A stretch of 17,873 nucleotides of DNA, taken from Anaerolineales bacterium. GTDB lineage: Bacteria > Chloroflexota > Anaerolineae > Anaerolineales > UBA4823. The translations under genes were made by a program, and so were the position numbers. Positions 7,969 through 15,283 of this stretch are shown here, piece by piece; the stretch's first letter is position 1, and every line of letters begins with the position of its first letter. Location of the stretch: contig JAOAHK010000001.1 in assembly GCA_026415275.1 (NCBI GenBank), positions 1,624 through 19,496 on the forward strand, given 5' to 3'. The notes below the pieces were generated by a model. The model saw nothing but the letters and a program-made list of their open reading frames with translations, had not been told where the DNA came from and did not search any database.

Positions 7969-8085
7969 ATGAGCAAAAGACCAATCTCTCGCCGCGAGAT
8001 GCGTCAGATTCGCATGCGACAAATCATATTTGTTGTTATTGCAATTTTGATCATCTTAGCAATGGTAATTGGATCACTGCGTTGA
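7969..8085 (+). CDS. 38-residue single-span membrane peptide
   Basis: This is a short gene (38 codons plus TGA). A basic, Arg-rich head (MSKRPISRREMRQIRMRQ) is followed by one hydrophobic segment (about residues 19-35, rich in I, V and L) and a short SLR tail. The charge pattern predicts the N-terminus in the cytoplasm. A good AAAGG ribosome-binding site (7958-7962) lies about 6 bases before the ATG, and the gene sits 10 bases after uvrC, so it is probably translated from the same message. I do not recognise the family. Its stop is one base away from the stop of the convergent hybrid-kinase gene. Confidence 0.6.
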   Translation: MSKRPISRREMRQIRMRQIIFVVIAILIILAMVIGSLR

Positions 8086-8086
8086 G

Positions 8087-11000
8087 CTAAAGACTGTGTT
8101 CGAGCAGTGTTCGGATAGCTTGGTTGAATTCGGGGATCGAAAAAGGTTTTTGGAGCCAGTGGATTTGCCCACCCTCCAGGGCAGCGCGGTATTCTTCGTT
8201 GAGGGGGTGCCCAGTAATCAAGAGCATCTTCAGGTCCGGCTGTTTTTCCTTTATGGTGTTGTACAACTCTATGCCACCTAGGCGGGGCATGGCGATATCG
8301 CTGACCAGAAATTCAATGTTATCTTGGTATCTCTCCCAGAGTTCAAGCGCTTCGCGACCGTCAGCAGCGGTGAGCGCATGATAATGCTGCGCTTCGAGCA
8401 AAGCCTTCAAAGCATTGCGCGTGGCAGGATCGTCTTCAACCACTAGAGCCGTCTTCCCCTTTCCATCCACGAACAGGGAAGGCTGTTCTAGGGCAGCATC
8501 TTTCGCTGGTTGTAAAAGAGCGGGAAGATAAATGGTAAAAGTTGTACCTTGAGAGAGTTGGCTGTGAACATCAATGTATCCCCCATGCTGTTTGACAATG
8601 CCATATACCTGAGCTAACCCCAAGCCAGTGCCTAAACCAACCGGTTTTGTGGTGAAGAAGGGCTCAAAGATATGGGGGAGATGTTCGGCGGCTATGCCAT
8701 GCCCGGTGTCGTGCACTTCGATCACGATCCATTCGCCGGGTTGGATGAACTGATTGGGCTTCTCTTCGTTTTCTTTCAAGCTGAGGCGAGCAAGAGAGAT
8801 GCGCAACAGGCCACCATTCGGCATTGCGTCGCGTGCGTTGAGGGCGAGATTCATCAGCATCTGTTGCAGTCGGGTGGGATCCGCTAGAACGTGATAATTT
8901 TGCGGTTGATAGCGAAGCTCGACCCGTATTGTTTCTGGCAAGACGCGCGAGAGCATCTTCTCAAATTCTTTGATAAAGGGCAATAGATCGAGGGTGGTCT
9001 GCTCCATGATCGATCGCCGGCTGAAATCCAAAATCTGGCGGATGAGACTAGCCGCGCGATGCACTTGTTGTTGAATAATGCCTAAGCGGTCTTGAGCGGC
9101 GGGGCTTAGCGAAGGGTCATTGCGCAAGAGATCCGCATACACCAGGATGGCTGCCATGATGTTGTTGAAGTCATGCGCAATGCCAGCAGCTAATTGTCCA
9201 ACGGTAGCGAGCCGCTCCTGCATCTGGATCCGCGTTTGGATTTCCCTCTCCAGGGTAACCTCCCGCAGCGTGATCACCCACTGAGTGGGAGGTTGTCCAA
9301 TAGAATTAGCTTGAGCTTCAAAGATACGTCGGAAAGGCTTTTCAACGCTAAGTTCCAAGGGGAGGTCGCTGGTAGCCTGCGTGAGTAATTCGTCGATCGT
9401 TTTTGAGCCTAGCGAGCAGAGCAGATTCCCCTCAATTTTGGCTTGTAACGTCTTGAGCAATTGGTTGGCGATCGGATTCATCACCAAAATATGGTGTTCA
9501 TTATCTAATAACAAGATGCCGATAGATAAATTTTCAACCAAATCGCCCAACCGTTTCTTTTCCGCTTCACGCACGCTCTCGAGCCGTTGTAGAGCGATGG
9601 AAGCCTGATTCGCAAAGGTCTGCAGCAAGCGCAATTGTTCGTCACCAAACAGGTGCAACTTTTCGTCTGCAATTCCCAACATCCCAACAATTTGATCATT
9701 CAAAAAGATCGGGCAACGATGGATCGATTGAAAGCCTTGGATCGGGAGGGAATGGGGATCATGCTCTGCTAGGTTGACTTCGATTCCAAGGATCGTCGGG
9801 TCTTTGCCGAAGGTTTGCTTCAATTCGGCTTGACAATGATTCCGAAGTGCCGAGATAGTTTCTTCCGCAAGCGGGCGCTGAGCGGTGACATACAAAGTGA
9901 TGGTGTGGTTTGTGAAGAAACACCCGACCGCAAAATCGCACTTGACGGCTGTGCGCAGATGACTGAGGAGAATTTGCAATAAATCCTGGTAAGTCAGCAC
10001 ATACCCAATTTCTTGACTTAGCTCATACAATTCGGAGAGTTCAGCCGTGCGGCGGATGACCGCTTCTTCAAGTTGGTCGGCGTAGCGGCGCACGTTCTCA
10101 TATAGCGTGGCATTCTCAAATGCGATAGCGATTTGGTCAGCAAGGAGTTTAAAGAAATCTACATCTGCTTGCCTTAGGGCAACGGTACGGTCGGTTTCGA
10201 TGTTGAGCACCCCCACAACTTCATCGTGCAAGAGAATGGGCATAACAAATTCAGAGACGGTTTGTGGATTGTCGGGTAGATAGTCGGGGTCTTGAGAGAC
10301 ATCAAGGATGACTTGAGTCTGTCTGCTACGCACAGCTTTGCCGATCACTCCCCGGTCGATGGGAATTTCGGGGACAATAACACTATTGCCATGATAGGCA
10401 CGCAAATTTAGGATATCGCCATTGCGCAGGAAGATCTCGATGATCGGGTAGTGAAAGTTATCTGCCAGCTCATCGACGACAGCTTGGAGCAATTCTTGCA
10501 GATCGAGATGGCGGGAAAAGTTTTGGGTGAGCTTCTGCAGCAGGGTCATCTGACGCAGGCGATGTTGCACTTCTTGATAGCGTTCAGCATTGCTGAGTGC
10601 CAAACTCAGCTCCTGGCAGATGGCTTTCATCAAGTTCAACTCTTCCTCACCAAAAGCGTTTAGCTCGGTGTGCATGATCGCAAGAACGCCATACAACTGA
10701 TCTTCAAAGAGAATAGGAGCAGCAATGGTGGAACGCACTTCCTCGTCATATCCTGTATGGTGCCACCAGCGTTGATCTTTGCTGACATCTGGGATCCAAT
10801 CGGCCTGGCGGTTTTTCATCACCCAACCCATAAAGCCGCGCTCGCCCGTCCAGTGGATTGTGCGATTGTATTCTTCAATGGTTGTCGGAAAGGTTCCCCA
10901 TACAGCGCGCAACGAAAGGGTATCTTTGTCTGGCAGATAGCGGAAAGCTAGACCGAAGTAACCCTTCAGAGACTCGGTCGCCAGTCGAATAGCACGTTGC

Positions 11001-11722
11001 AGAATTTCATCCGGTTCTAAACTAGCAGTAAGCTGGTGACCGATGGCATAGATCACATTGAGGTTTCGTTTTTCACTTTCAGCCCGCTCATAGAGATGAG
11101 CATTCTCGATGGCAAGTTTTTCTGCCAATAACTTTTGGCGATGTTCATTTTGTAAGAGAACAGCACTTTGCAACACCAAGCTGGCTTGATTGGCAAAGAT
11201 GCAAAGCAGCTTGAGGTCATCCTCGCTGAAGCAATTGGGTGTCTGGGTGCTATATACCTGTAAGACACCTTCAAGGTGATTATCCCAAAATAATGGCGCC
11301 GAAATGACCGAGCGATAGAGATATGGCGGCCCCAATTTGTGGGGATGAAACGGCCAGGTAGCATAATCCTCAAGGAGGAGAGGTTTGCCTTCCTTCGCCA
11401 CCCAGCCGGCTGCGCCTTCCCCATAAGCCAAGCGTACCCCGCGGTAGGGGTCCCCGAAGGGTCCATGTTCGATGTAAGCTTCCAACTCCTGTTCTTCTGG
11501 ATAGGCGAGATAAAGACAACCTCCTTCTCCATTGAGAAGCTCAACGGCTGTCTGAACAATTCGTTCGAGCATAAATTGCTTGTCCTGATATTCCCCTGCG
11601 CTCATAAATAGAGTTTGGATTTGAGTTAAACGCTGGATGAGAGAATGGTATTTCTCCCGAATCGAAACATCATCCCCAGTTTTATCGTGTTGCCCGGTTC
11701 CATCCAGTTGATACTTCTCCAT
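8087..11722 (-). CDS. Cytosolic multi-GAF hybrid histidine kinase
   Basis: This 1211-residue sensor kinase has no transmembrane segment or signal peptide. Visible order: GAF1 (about 45-190), GAF2 (about 233-382), GAF3 (about 405-542), coiled coil (about 543-570), GAF4 (about 575-725) and a PAS-like domain (about 735-835). HisKA follows with phospho-acceptor H850 in GIAHDFNNIMAAIL, then HATPase with the N-box NLALNARDAMPNGG near 956 and a G-box GTGLGLAQVYG near 1030. The C-terminal receiver (about 1090-1211) has D1142 in SDIAMPRLGG. The FNN after the H-box histidine is typical of soluble hybrid kinases. The GAFs probably bind small ligands or sense redox state, but no chromophore cysteine motif stands out. 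The start has no strong ribosome-binding site, so a slightly different start is possible. The gene is monocistronic and convergent with the uvrC side. Confidence 0.92.
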   Translation of the reverse strand: MEKYQLDGTGQHDKTGDDVSIREKYHSLIQRLTQIQTLFMSAGEYQDKQFMLERIVQTAVELLNGEGGCLYLAYPEEQELEAYIEHGPFGDPYRGVRLAYGEGAAGWVAKEGKPLLLEDYATWPFHPHKLGPPYLYRSVISAPLFWDNHLEGVLQVYSTQTPNCFSEDDLKLLCIFANQASLVLQSAVLLQNEHRQKLLAEKLAIENAHLYERAESEKRNLNVIYAIGHQLTASLEPDEILQRAIRLATESLKGYFGLAFRYLPDKDTLSLRAVWGTFPTTIEEYNRTIHWTGERGFMGWVMKNRQADWIPDVSKDQRWWHHTGYDEEVRSTIAAPILFEDQLYGVLAIMHTELNAFGEEELNLMKAICQELSLALSNAERYQEVQHRLRQMTLLQKLTQNFSRHLDLQELLQAVVDELADNFHYPIIEIFLRNGDILNLRAYHGNSVIVPEIPIDRGVIGKAVRSRQTQVILDVSQDPDYLPDNPQTVSEFVMPILLHDEVVGVLNIETDRTVALRQADVDFFKLLADQIAIAFENATLYENVRRYADQLEEAVIRRTAELSELYELSQEIGYVLTYQDLLQILLSHLRTAVKCDFAVGCFFTNHTITLYVTAQRPLAEETISALRNHCQAELKQTFGKDPTILGIEVNLAEHDPHSLPIQGFQSIHRCPIFLNDQIVGMLGIADEKLHLFGDEQLRLLQTFANQASIALQRLESVREAEKKRLGDLVENLSIGILLLDNEHHILVMNPIANQLLKTLQAKIEGNLLCSLGSKTIDELLTQATSDLPLELSVEKPFRRIFEAQANSIGQPPTQWVITLREVTLEREIQTRIQMQERLATVGQLAAGIAHDFNNIMAAILVYADLLRNDPSLSPAAQDRLGIIQQQVHRAASLIRQILDFSRRSIMEQTTLDLLPFIKEFEKMLSRVLPETIRVELRYQPQNYHVLADPTRLQQMLMNLALNARDAMPNGGLLRISLARLSLKENEEKPNQFIQPGEWIVIEVHDTGHGIAAEHLPHIFEPFFTTKPVGLGTGLGLAQVYGIVKQHGGYIDVHSQLSQGTTFTIYLPALLQPAKDAALEQPSLFVDGKGKTALVVEDDPATRNALKALLEAQHYHALTAADGREALELWERYQDNIEFLVSDIAMPRLGGIELYNTIKEKQPDLKMLLITGHPLNEEYRAALEGGQIHWLQKPFSIPEFNQAIRTLLEHSL

Positions 11723-11858
11723 CCGAAACCGCTAATGGGGCATCCTTGCCCGAAAGGAAAACTTCAACAAAGAAAGTCGTCCTTTCAGAGATATTAATTC
11801 TAAACCATTCTATACCCAAACAGAAAGGTACTACCTTACAATTTTATTAGGCTTTCTT

Positions 11859-11889
11859 AAAAAACTCCCCTCTCCTTTTGGGAGAGGGG
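11859..11889 (-). terminator. Rho-independent terminator downstream of fhs
   Basis: On the minus strand a perfect 9-bp GC-rich stem (CCCCTCTCC / GGAGAGGGG, plus 11867-11889, 5-base loop) is followed by AG and six T's (plus 11859-11864). It lies about 55 bases past the fhs stop and is formed by the distal copy of the 39-bp tandem repeat. Confidence 0.75.
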
Positions 11890-11944
11890 TTGGGGGTGAG
11901 GGCTGCTCCTCTCTCCTTCTGGGAGAGGGGCTGGGGGTGAGGGC
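11865..11944. repeat. Two tandem 39-bp copies of a hairpin-forming repeat
   Basis: Copies at 11865-11903 and 11906-11944 differ at 3 of 39 positions and are separated by 2 bases. Each holds an inverted repeat (CCCCTCTCC/GGAGAGGGG; the second copy has one G-T wobble) followed by TTGGGGGTGAGGGC or CTGGGGGTGAGGGC. The second copy abuts the fhs stop codon. Repeats of this appearance are often dispersed in bacterial genomes; whether this one is cannot be seen here. Confidence 0.8.
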
Positions 11945-13870
11945 TTAGAACAAGCCTACCACCCTTCCCGTAGACAAGTCAAGGTCAACGTCGTAGAAAA
12001 CTGGGCGGGTGGGCAGACCCGGCATGGTACGCATCTCCCCCAGCAAGGGGTAGAGGAAACCAGCCCCAACCGAGGCGCGGATATCACGAATGGGCACGAT
12101 AAAGCCCTTGGGGACGCCTTTCAGCGAGGGGTCATGGCTCAGGCTGAGGTGTGTCTTTGCCATGCACAAAGGCAGTTTGTCAAAGCCAAGGCGGGTGTAT
12201 AGCTCAATTTTCTTTTCGGCTTCGGGGAGGTACTCAACACCATCGGCGCCGTAGATTTCTTTGCAGATGATCTCGATTTTATCCTTGATTGGGATATCCA
12301 AGGGGTACAGGAACTTGAAATTGCTGGGTTTTTCGGCGGCTTTGACGACGGCCTCGGCGAGAGCTACAGCGCCTTCGCCTCCGTGCATCCAGTGCGTGCA
12401 GACACAAGCATCATCTGCACCCGCTTCGATGGCAGCCTCCCGCACCAATTCCACTTCTTTTTCAGTATCGGTCGCGAAGGAGTTGACTGCCACCACGCAG
12501 GGGATACCGAACTTGAGCACGTTCTTGATGTGGTGTTGCATATTGCATAGACCGGCTTTGAGCAGTTCAAGGTTTTCATCGGTGTAGGCTGGGTCTAGCG
12601 GTTTGCCTGCCACGACCTTTGGCCCGCCACCGTGCATCTTCAGAGCACGCACTGTAGCTACTAACACCACCACATTGGGGATCAACCCAGAGTAGCGGCA
12701 CTTGATGTTGAAGAATTTTTCCATGCCAATATCGGCACCGAAGCCGGACTCGGTGACCACATAATCTGCTAACTTAAGGGCAATGCGGTCGGCAATGATG
12801 GAGCTGTTGCCATGCGCAATGTTGGCAAACGGTCCGGCATGGACGAAGACCGGTGTGCCTTCCAAGCTCTGCATGAGAGTTGGTTTGATGGCATCTTTCA
12901 TCAAGACAGTCATCGCGCCGGCGACACCCAAATCTTCAGCAGTGATCGCTTCGCCTTTGCGGTTTGTGCCGATTACGATTTTTCCCAAACGTTCGCGCAT
13001 ATCAGCAAGATCGGTGGTCAGGGCTAGGATCGCCATGATCTCGCTGGCAACGGTGATGTCAAAACCAGTGCGGCGGGTCATGCCCTTCTCTTCAGGACCA
13101 AGGCCGATTTCAATCTCGCGCAGGAAGCGATCGTTGGTATCCACCACGCGGCGCCAAGTAATCGTATCGGGATCAATGTCCAAACGGGCAAAACGGCTGC
13201 GCTCTTCGGGGGTCAATTCATCCGGATCGGTCTTGTCGATGCCTAATTTCTTCAGGCGACGCAACATGGTGGGCGAAAAGCGCCGTTTCCCTTGCTTGTC
13301 CGGCGGGCAGAGAGCGTTGAAGAGTTTTTCATCGTCTTGTTGCGCTTCATGGAACATGCGCGAGTCGATAGCGGCAGCAAGCAGGTTGTTTGCAGCCGTA
13401 ATGGCATGAATGTCTCCCGTGAGGTGCAAGTTGAAGTCTTCCATGGGGATGACTTGACTATATCCACCACCGGCAGCACCACCTTTGATCCCAAAGGTCG
13501 GACCTTGACTAGGTTGGCGGATGCAAGTAAAGACATTCTTTTTTAGGTGTGCTCCGAGCGCTTGGCTTAAGCCCATGGTTGTTGTCGTCTTGCCTTCGCC
13601 CAATGGGGTTGGGGTGATGGCAGTCACATCAATGTAAATTCCATCCGGCACATCTTTGAGTCTCTCAAGCACATCCAGTTTGACCTTGGCAATGTAGTTG
13701 CCATGCAACTCGAGTTCGTCTTCCAGAATGCCACACTCGGCCGCAATTTGCCGAATGGGCTTCAGTTCGGCTGCTTGGGCGATTTCGATATCAGAGGGAA
13801 CAGGGAAGACGCGTTTTAGGGGTTTATATTCTACTGGCTGTCTGGCGATATCTTTTTTCGAGGCAGTCAT
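11945..13870 (-). CDS. fhs: Formate-tetrahydrofolate ligase, long eukaryote-like type
   Basis: This 641-residue enzyme makes 10-formyl-tetrahydrofolate from formate, ATP and tetrahydrofolate (Wood-Ljungdahl methyl branch or general one-carbon metabolism). The P-loop [12 protein letters not shown] is at about 86-97. [22 protein letters not shown] (about 114-134), [20 protein letters not shown] and the closing [20 protein letters not shown] are family signatures. The usual bacterial enzyme has about 555-560 residues. The extra ~65 residues sit mainly at about 183-245 (from [14 protein letters not shown] through [20 protein letters not shown]). From memory this segment closely matches the synthetase domain of eukaryotic C1-THF synthase. 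The start is supported by AAGGAAAGGGAA upstream of the ATG. It is divergent from the protoglobin-MoaD gene and ends at a repeat-built terminator. Confidence 0.96.
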   Translation of the reverse strand: MTASKKDIARQPVEYKPLKRVFPVPSDIEIAQAAELKPIRQIAAECGILEDELELHGNYIAKVKLDVLERLKDVPDGIYIDVTAITPTPLGEGKTTTTMGLSQALGAHLKKNVFTCIRQPSQGPTFGIKGGAAGGGYSQVIPMEDFNLHLTGDIHAITAANNLLAAAIDSRMFHEAQQDDEKLFNALCPPDKQGKRRFSPTMLRRLKKLGIDKTDPDELTPEERSRFARLDIDPDTITWRRVVDTNDRFLREIEIGLGPEEKGMTRRTGFDITVASEIMAILALTTDLADMRERLGKIVIGTNRKGEAITAEDLGVAGAMTVLMKDAIKPTLMQSLEGTPVFVHAGPFANIAHGNSSIIADRIALKLADYVVTESGFGADIGMEKFFNIKCRYSGLIPNVVVLVATVRALKMHGGGPKVVAGKPLDPAYTDENLELLKAGLCNMQHHIKNVLKFGIPCVVAVNSFATDTEKEVELVREAAIEAGADDACVCTHWMHGGEGAVALAEAVVKAAEKPSNFKFLYPLDIPIKDKIEIICKEIYGADGVEYLPEAEKKIELYTRLGFDKLPLCMAKTHLSLSHDPSLKGVPKGFIVPIRDIRASVGAGFLYPLLGEMRTMPGLPTRPVFYDVDLDLSTGRVVGLF

Positions 13871-13993
13871 AGTTCATTCCCTTTCCTTTGGAAATAAGTC
13901 TTATACAAACTAGTTCAGTATATTTTGACAGGGAAACCCCGAAAAGACAAGGGATTCCTTTCCTAATTCGAATGTGCTTTGTGTCATCAGACC

Positions 13994-14032
13994 ATTTTGG
14001 TAAAAATTATTGCAATACTCCAAAATAGTATT
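13994..14032. repeat. Interlocked AT-rich inverted repeats
   Basis: AATACT (14014-14019) and AGTATT (14027-14032) form a hairpin whose whole 7-base loop CCAAAAT (14020-14026) is the exact complement of an upstream ATTTTGG (13994-14000). The order A-B-A'-B' is pseudoknot-like. With no linker bases at the inner junctions, both helices cannot form fully at once, so this may be a switch or simply overlapping operators. Confidence 0.4.
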
Positions 14033-14037
14033 TGATC

Positions 14038-14085
14038 ACCTCCCAAAGATTGCAAACCGCCTGCGGGAGGTTGGATTCGGCGGTT
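14038..14085. repeat. GC-rich H-type pseudoknot-like double inverted repeat
   Basis: Helix 1 pairs ACCTCCC (14038-14044) with GGGAGGT (14065-14071). Helix 2 pairs AACCGCC (14055-14061) with GGCGGTT (14079-14085). Both are 7 bp without mismatch, the order is 1-2-1'-2', and the linkers are 10, 3 and 7 bases, which is sterically possible for an H-type pseudoknot. The same fold is possible on either strand. It could be leader RNA of fhs, a DNA operator pair, or a small RNA. Confidence 0.45.
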
Positions 14086-14099
14086 AAGACGAATTTCAC

Positions 14100-14128
14100 T
14101 TGCTGAATCTGGAACATTTATGTAAAAT
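14100..14128 (+). promoter_or_regulatory. Weak candidate promoter for the protoglobin-MoaD gene
   Basis: TAAAAT (14123-14128, 5/6 to -10) lies exactly 17 bases after TTGCTG (14100-14105, 3/6 to -35). It would give a leader of about 35 bases before the ATG at 14171. Confidence 0.35.
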
Positions 14129-14170
14129 TAACATTACTTAGTCCCATATCCACCGTTTTCGCCAAAGGCA

Positions 14171-15097
14171 ATGAGTTTGTATCCACAACTTGCTTTATCC
14201 TCAATTGAGCAGGATTGGTGGGGATCCTCCTTCGAGTTAAGAAACTTAGCGCCAACTCCCATCGAAGAATGGCGGCGGACGCTCACATTTCTCGGTTTGG
14301 GAAACGAGGATAAGTTAGCCATGTCCCGCTCGGTTGAAGCATTAATGCACCGTGCCGTTGAGCTTGTCATCCAAACCTATAACCACTTGCAGCAATTCCC
14401 CGAAACCGCTGCAATTCTGGGCTGGGAAGAAAACATCGACCAAGAACACTTAGAGGAGCGGCGTCGCTTCTTTACCATCTGGTTAGCCCGTACTTTGGGG
14501 ATCGACACCAGCGATGAATTTGCCACCTATCTCTTTCGGGCAGGAAAATTCCATGCCGGGCACGGTCCTCGTCAAATCCATACTCCACCAACCTATGTGA
14601 CTGCCGCCATGGGGAGCGTATTGGCATTTTTTGCACAGGCTCTTGGCGAAGCAGGACTCAAAGCTCAAGACATAGCTGCTGCAATGGCAGGCTGGAGCAA
14701 ATATTTGAATGCTCAACTTAACTTGATGCTGCTCGGTTATCAGATCGCGCGTGAGTTTGAAGCTGGAGAATATCCTATTCGAGTTAAGCTATTTGGCACT
14801 GTGCGTCCGATCATCGGTAAGAGCGAGGTGATTGTCCGTGTCTATTCAGGGGACACGGCTGCTAAGGTCTTGGGAAAATTGTTTAGCTACTACCCCGATG
14901 CTCGTTCTCACGCCTTAGTAACTATTTGGGATACCGAAGAGAAAAGCCATTCCGAATGGCTCGAAGTAGTCCCAGTGTATGTTTTCCGCAAAGGATGGCG
15001 GATTCTGTTGAACGGGCGTGATCTCTCTTATGGGTATGGGCACGAGCATCCAATTGCACCCCAAGACGAAATTGCTATTTTTCCACCCGGGCGCTGA
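14171..15097 (+). CDS. Protoglobin-like sensor domain fused to a MoaD/ThiS-like beta-grasp domain
   Basis: This is a 308-residue apparent fusion. Residues about 30-195 look like a protoglobin / globin-coupled-sensor domain: LGLGNEDKLAM, then ELVIQTYNHLQQFPETAAIL (Y70 in the helix-B position), then AGKFHAGHGPRQIHTPPTYV. Candidates for the heme-binding histidine are H128, H131 and H137. Residues about 203-308 look like a MoaD/ThiS ubiquitin-like sulfur carrier, from IRVKLFGTVRPIIG to the typical ending ILLNGRDLSYGYGHEHPIAP and DEIAIFPPGR. MoaD proteins normally end in Gly-Gly for thiocarboxylation; this one ends PPGR, so it may be a structural or regulatory beta-grasp rather than a sulfur donor. 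The tungsten AOR gene follows 186 bases downstream on the same strand, which supports a link to tungstopterin. The ribosome-binding site is weak (AAAGG two bases before ATG). The domains are read from pattern; the function is inferred. Confidence 0.75.
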   Translation: MSLYPQLALSSIEQDWWGSSFELRNLAPTPIEEWRRTLTFLGLGNEDKLAMSRSVEALMHRAVELVIQTYNHLQQFPETAAILGWEENIDQEHLEERRRFFTIWLARTLGIDTSDEFATYLFRAGKFHAGHGPRQIHTPPTYVTAAMGSVLAFFAQALGEAGLKAQDIAAAMAGWSKYLNAQLNLMLLGYQIAREFEAGEYPIRVKLFGTVRPIIGKSEVIVRVYSGDTAAKVLGKLFSYYPDARSHALVTIWDTEEKSHSEWLEVVPVYVFRKGWRILLNGRDLSYGYGHEHPIAPQDEIAIFPPGR

Positions 15098-15283
15098 GAA
15101 GGCTGATTTTGCGGCAGTGATTAACCGGTCAAATTCATCTCAGTCGCCTGAATTATGATGACTGTGAAGCTATAGAAAGGAGGTGGCAAAGGAAAAGGTT
15201 TATCTTTATCCAATAGATCATCGAGGTTCTCAACGAAACATATGGGTGTGTTTTAGCTTGATTAGATCACAAAGGAGGAAAAA
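15098..15283 (+). promoter_or_regulatory. Spacer before AOR with a strong ribosome-binding site
   Basis: AAAGGAGG (15271-15278) lies 5 bases before the AOR ATG and is the strongest Shine-Dalgarno in the window, which suggests high expression. A second SD-like AAAGGAGGT (15176-15184) has no convincing start after it. TATGAT (15154-15159) resembles a -10 box but lacks a good -35. No terminator is visible after the protoglobin-MoaD gene, so read-through into AOR is possible. Confidence 0.6.

Larger units (their letters stand above)
13871..14170. promoter_or_regulatory. Divergent intergenic region between fhs and the protoglobin-MoaD gene
   Basis: This 300-base non-coding stretch probably holds both promoters. 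On the fhs side the minus strand shows -10-like TATACT (plus 13917-13922) and TATAAG (plus 13899-13904) without good -35 partners. The centre holds two sets of interlocked inverted repeats (13994-14032 and 14038-14085, listed separately). The right side has a weak plus-strand promoter at 14100-14128. No coding potential is seen. Confidence 0.5.

Noticed and set aside
12783..13409. Long plus-strand frame (208 codons) inside fhs.
   Set aside because: It is antisense to the fully conserved fhs coding sequence. Composition is Arg/Ser-rich with no family resemblance.
14038..14085. Known THF or Moco riboswitch.
   Set aside because: Neither known consensus could be recognised by eye. The pseudoknot geometry is reported only as an unassigned structure.
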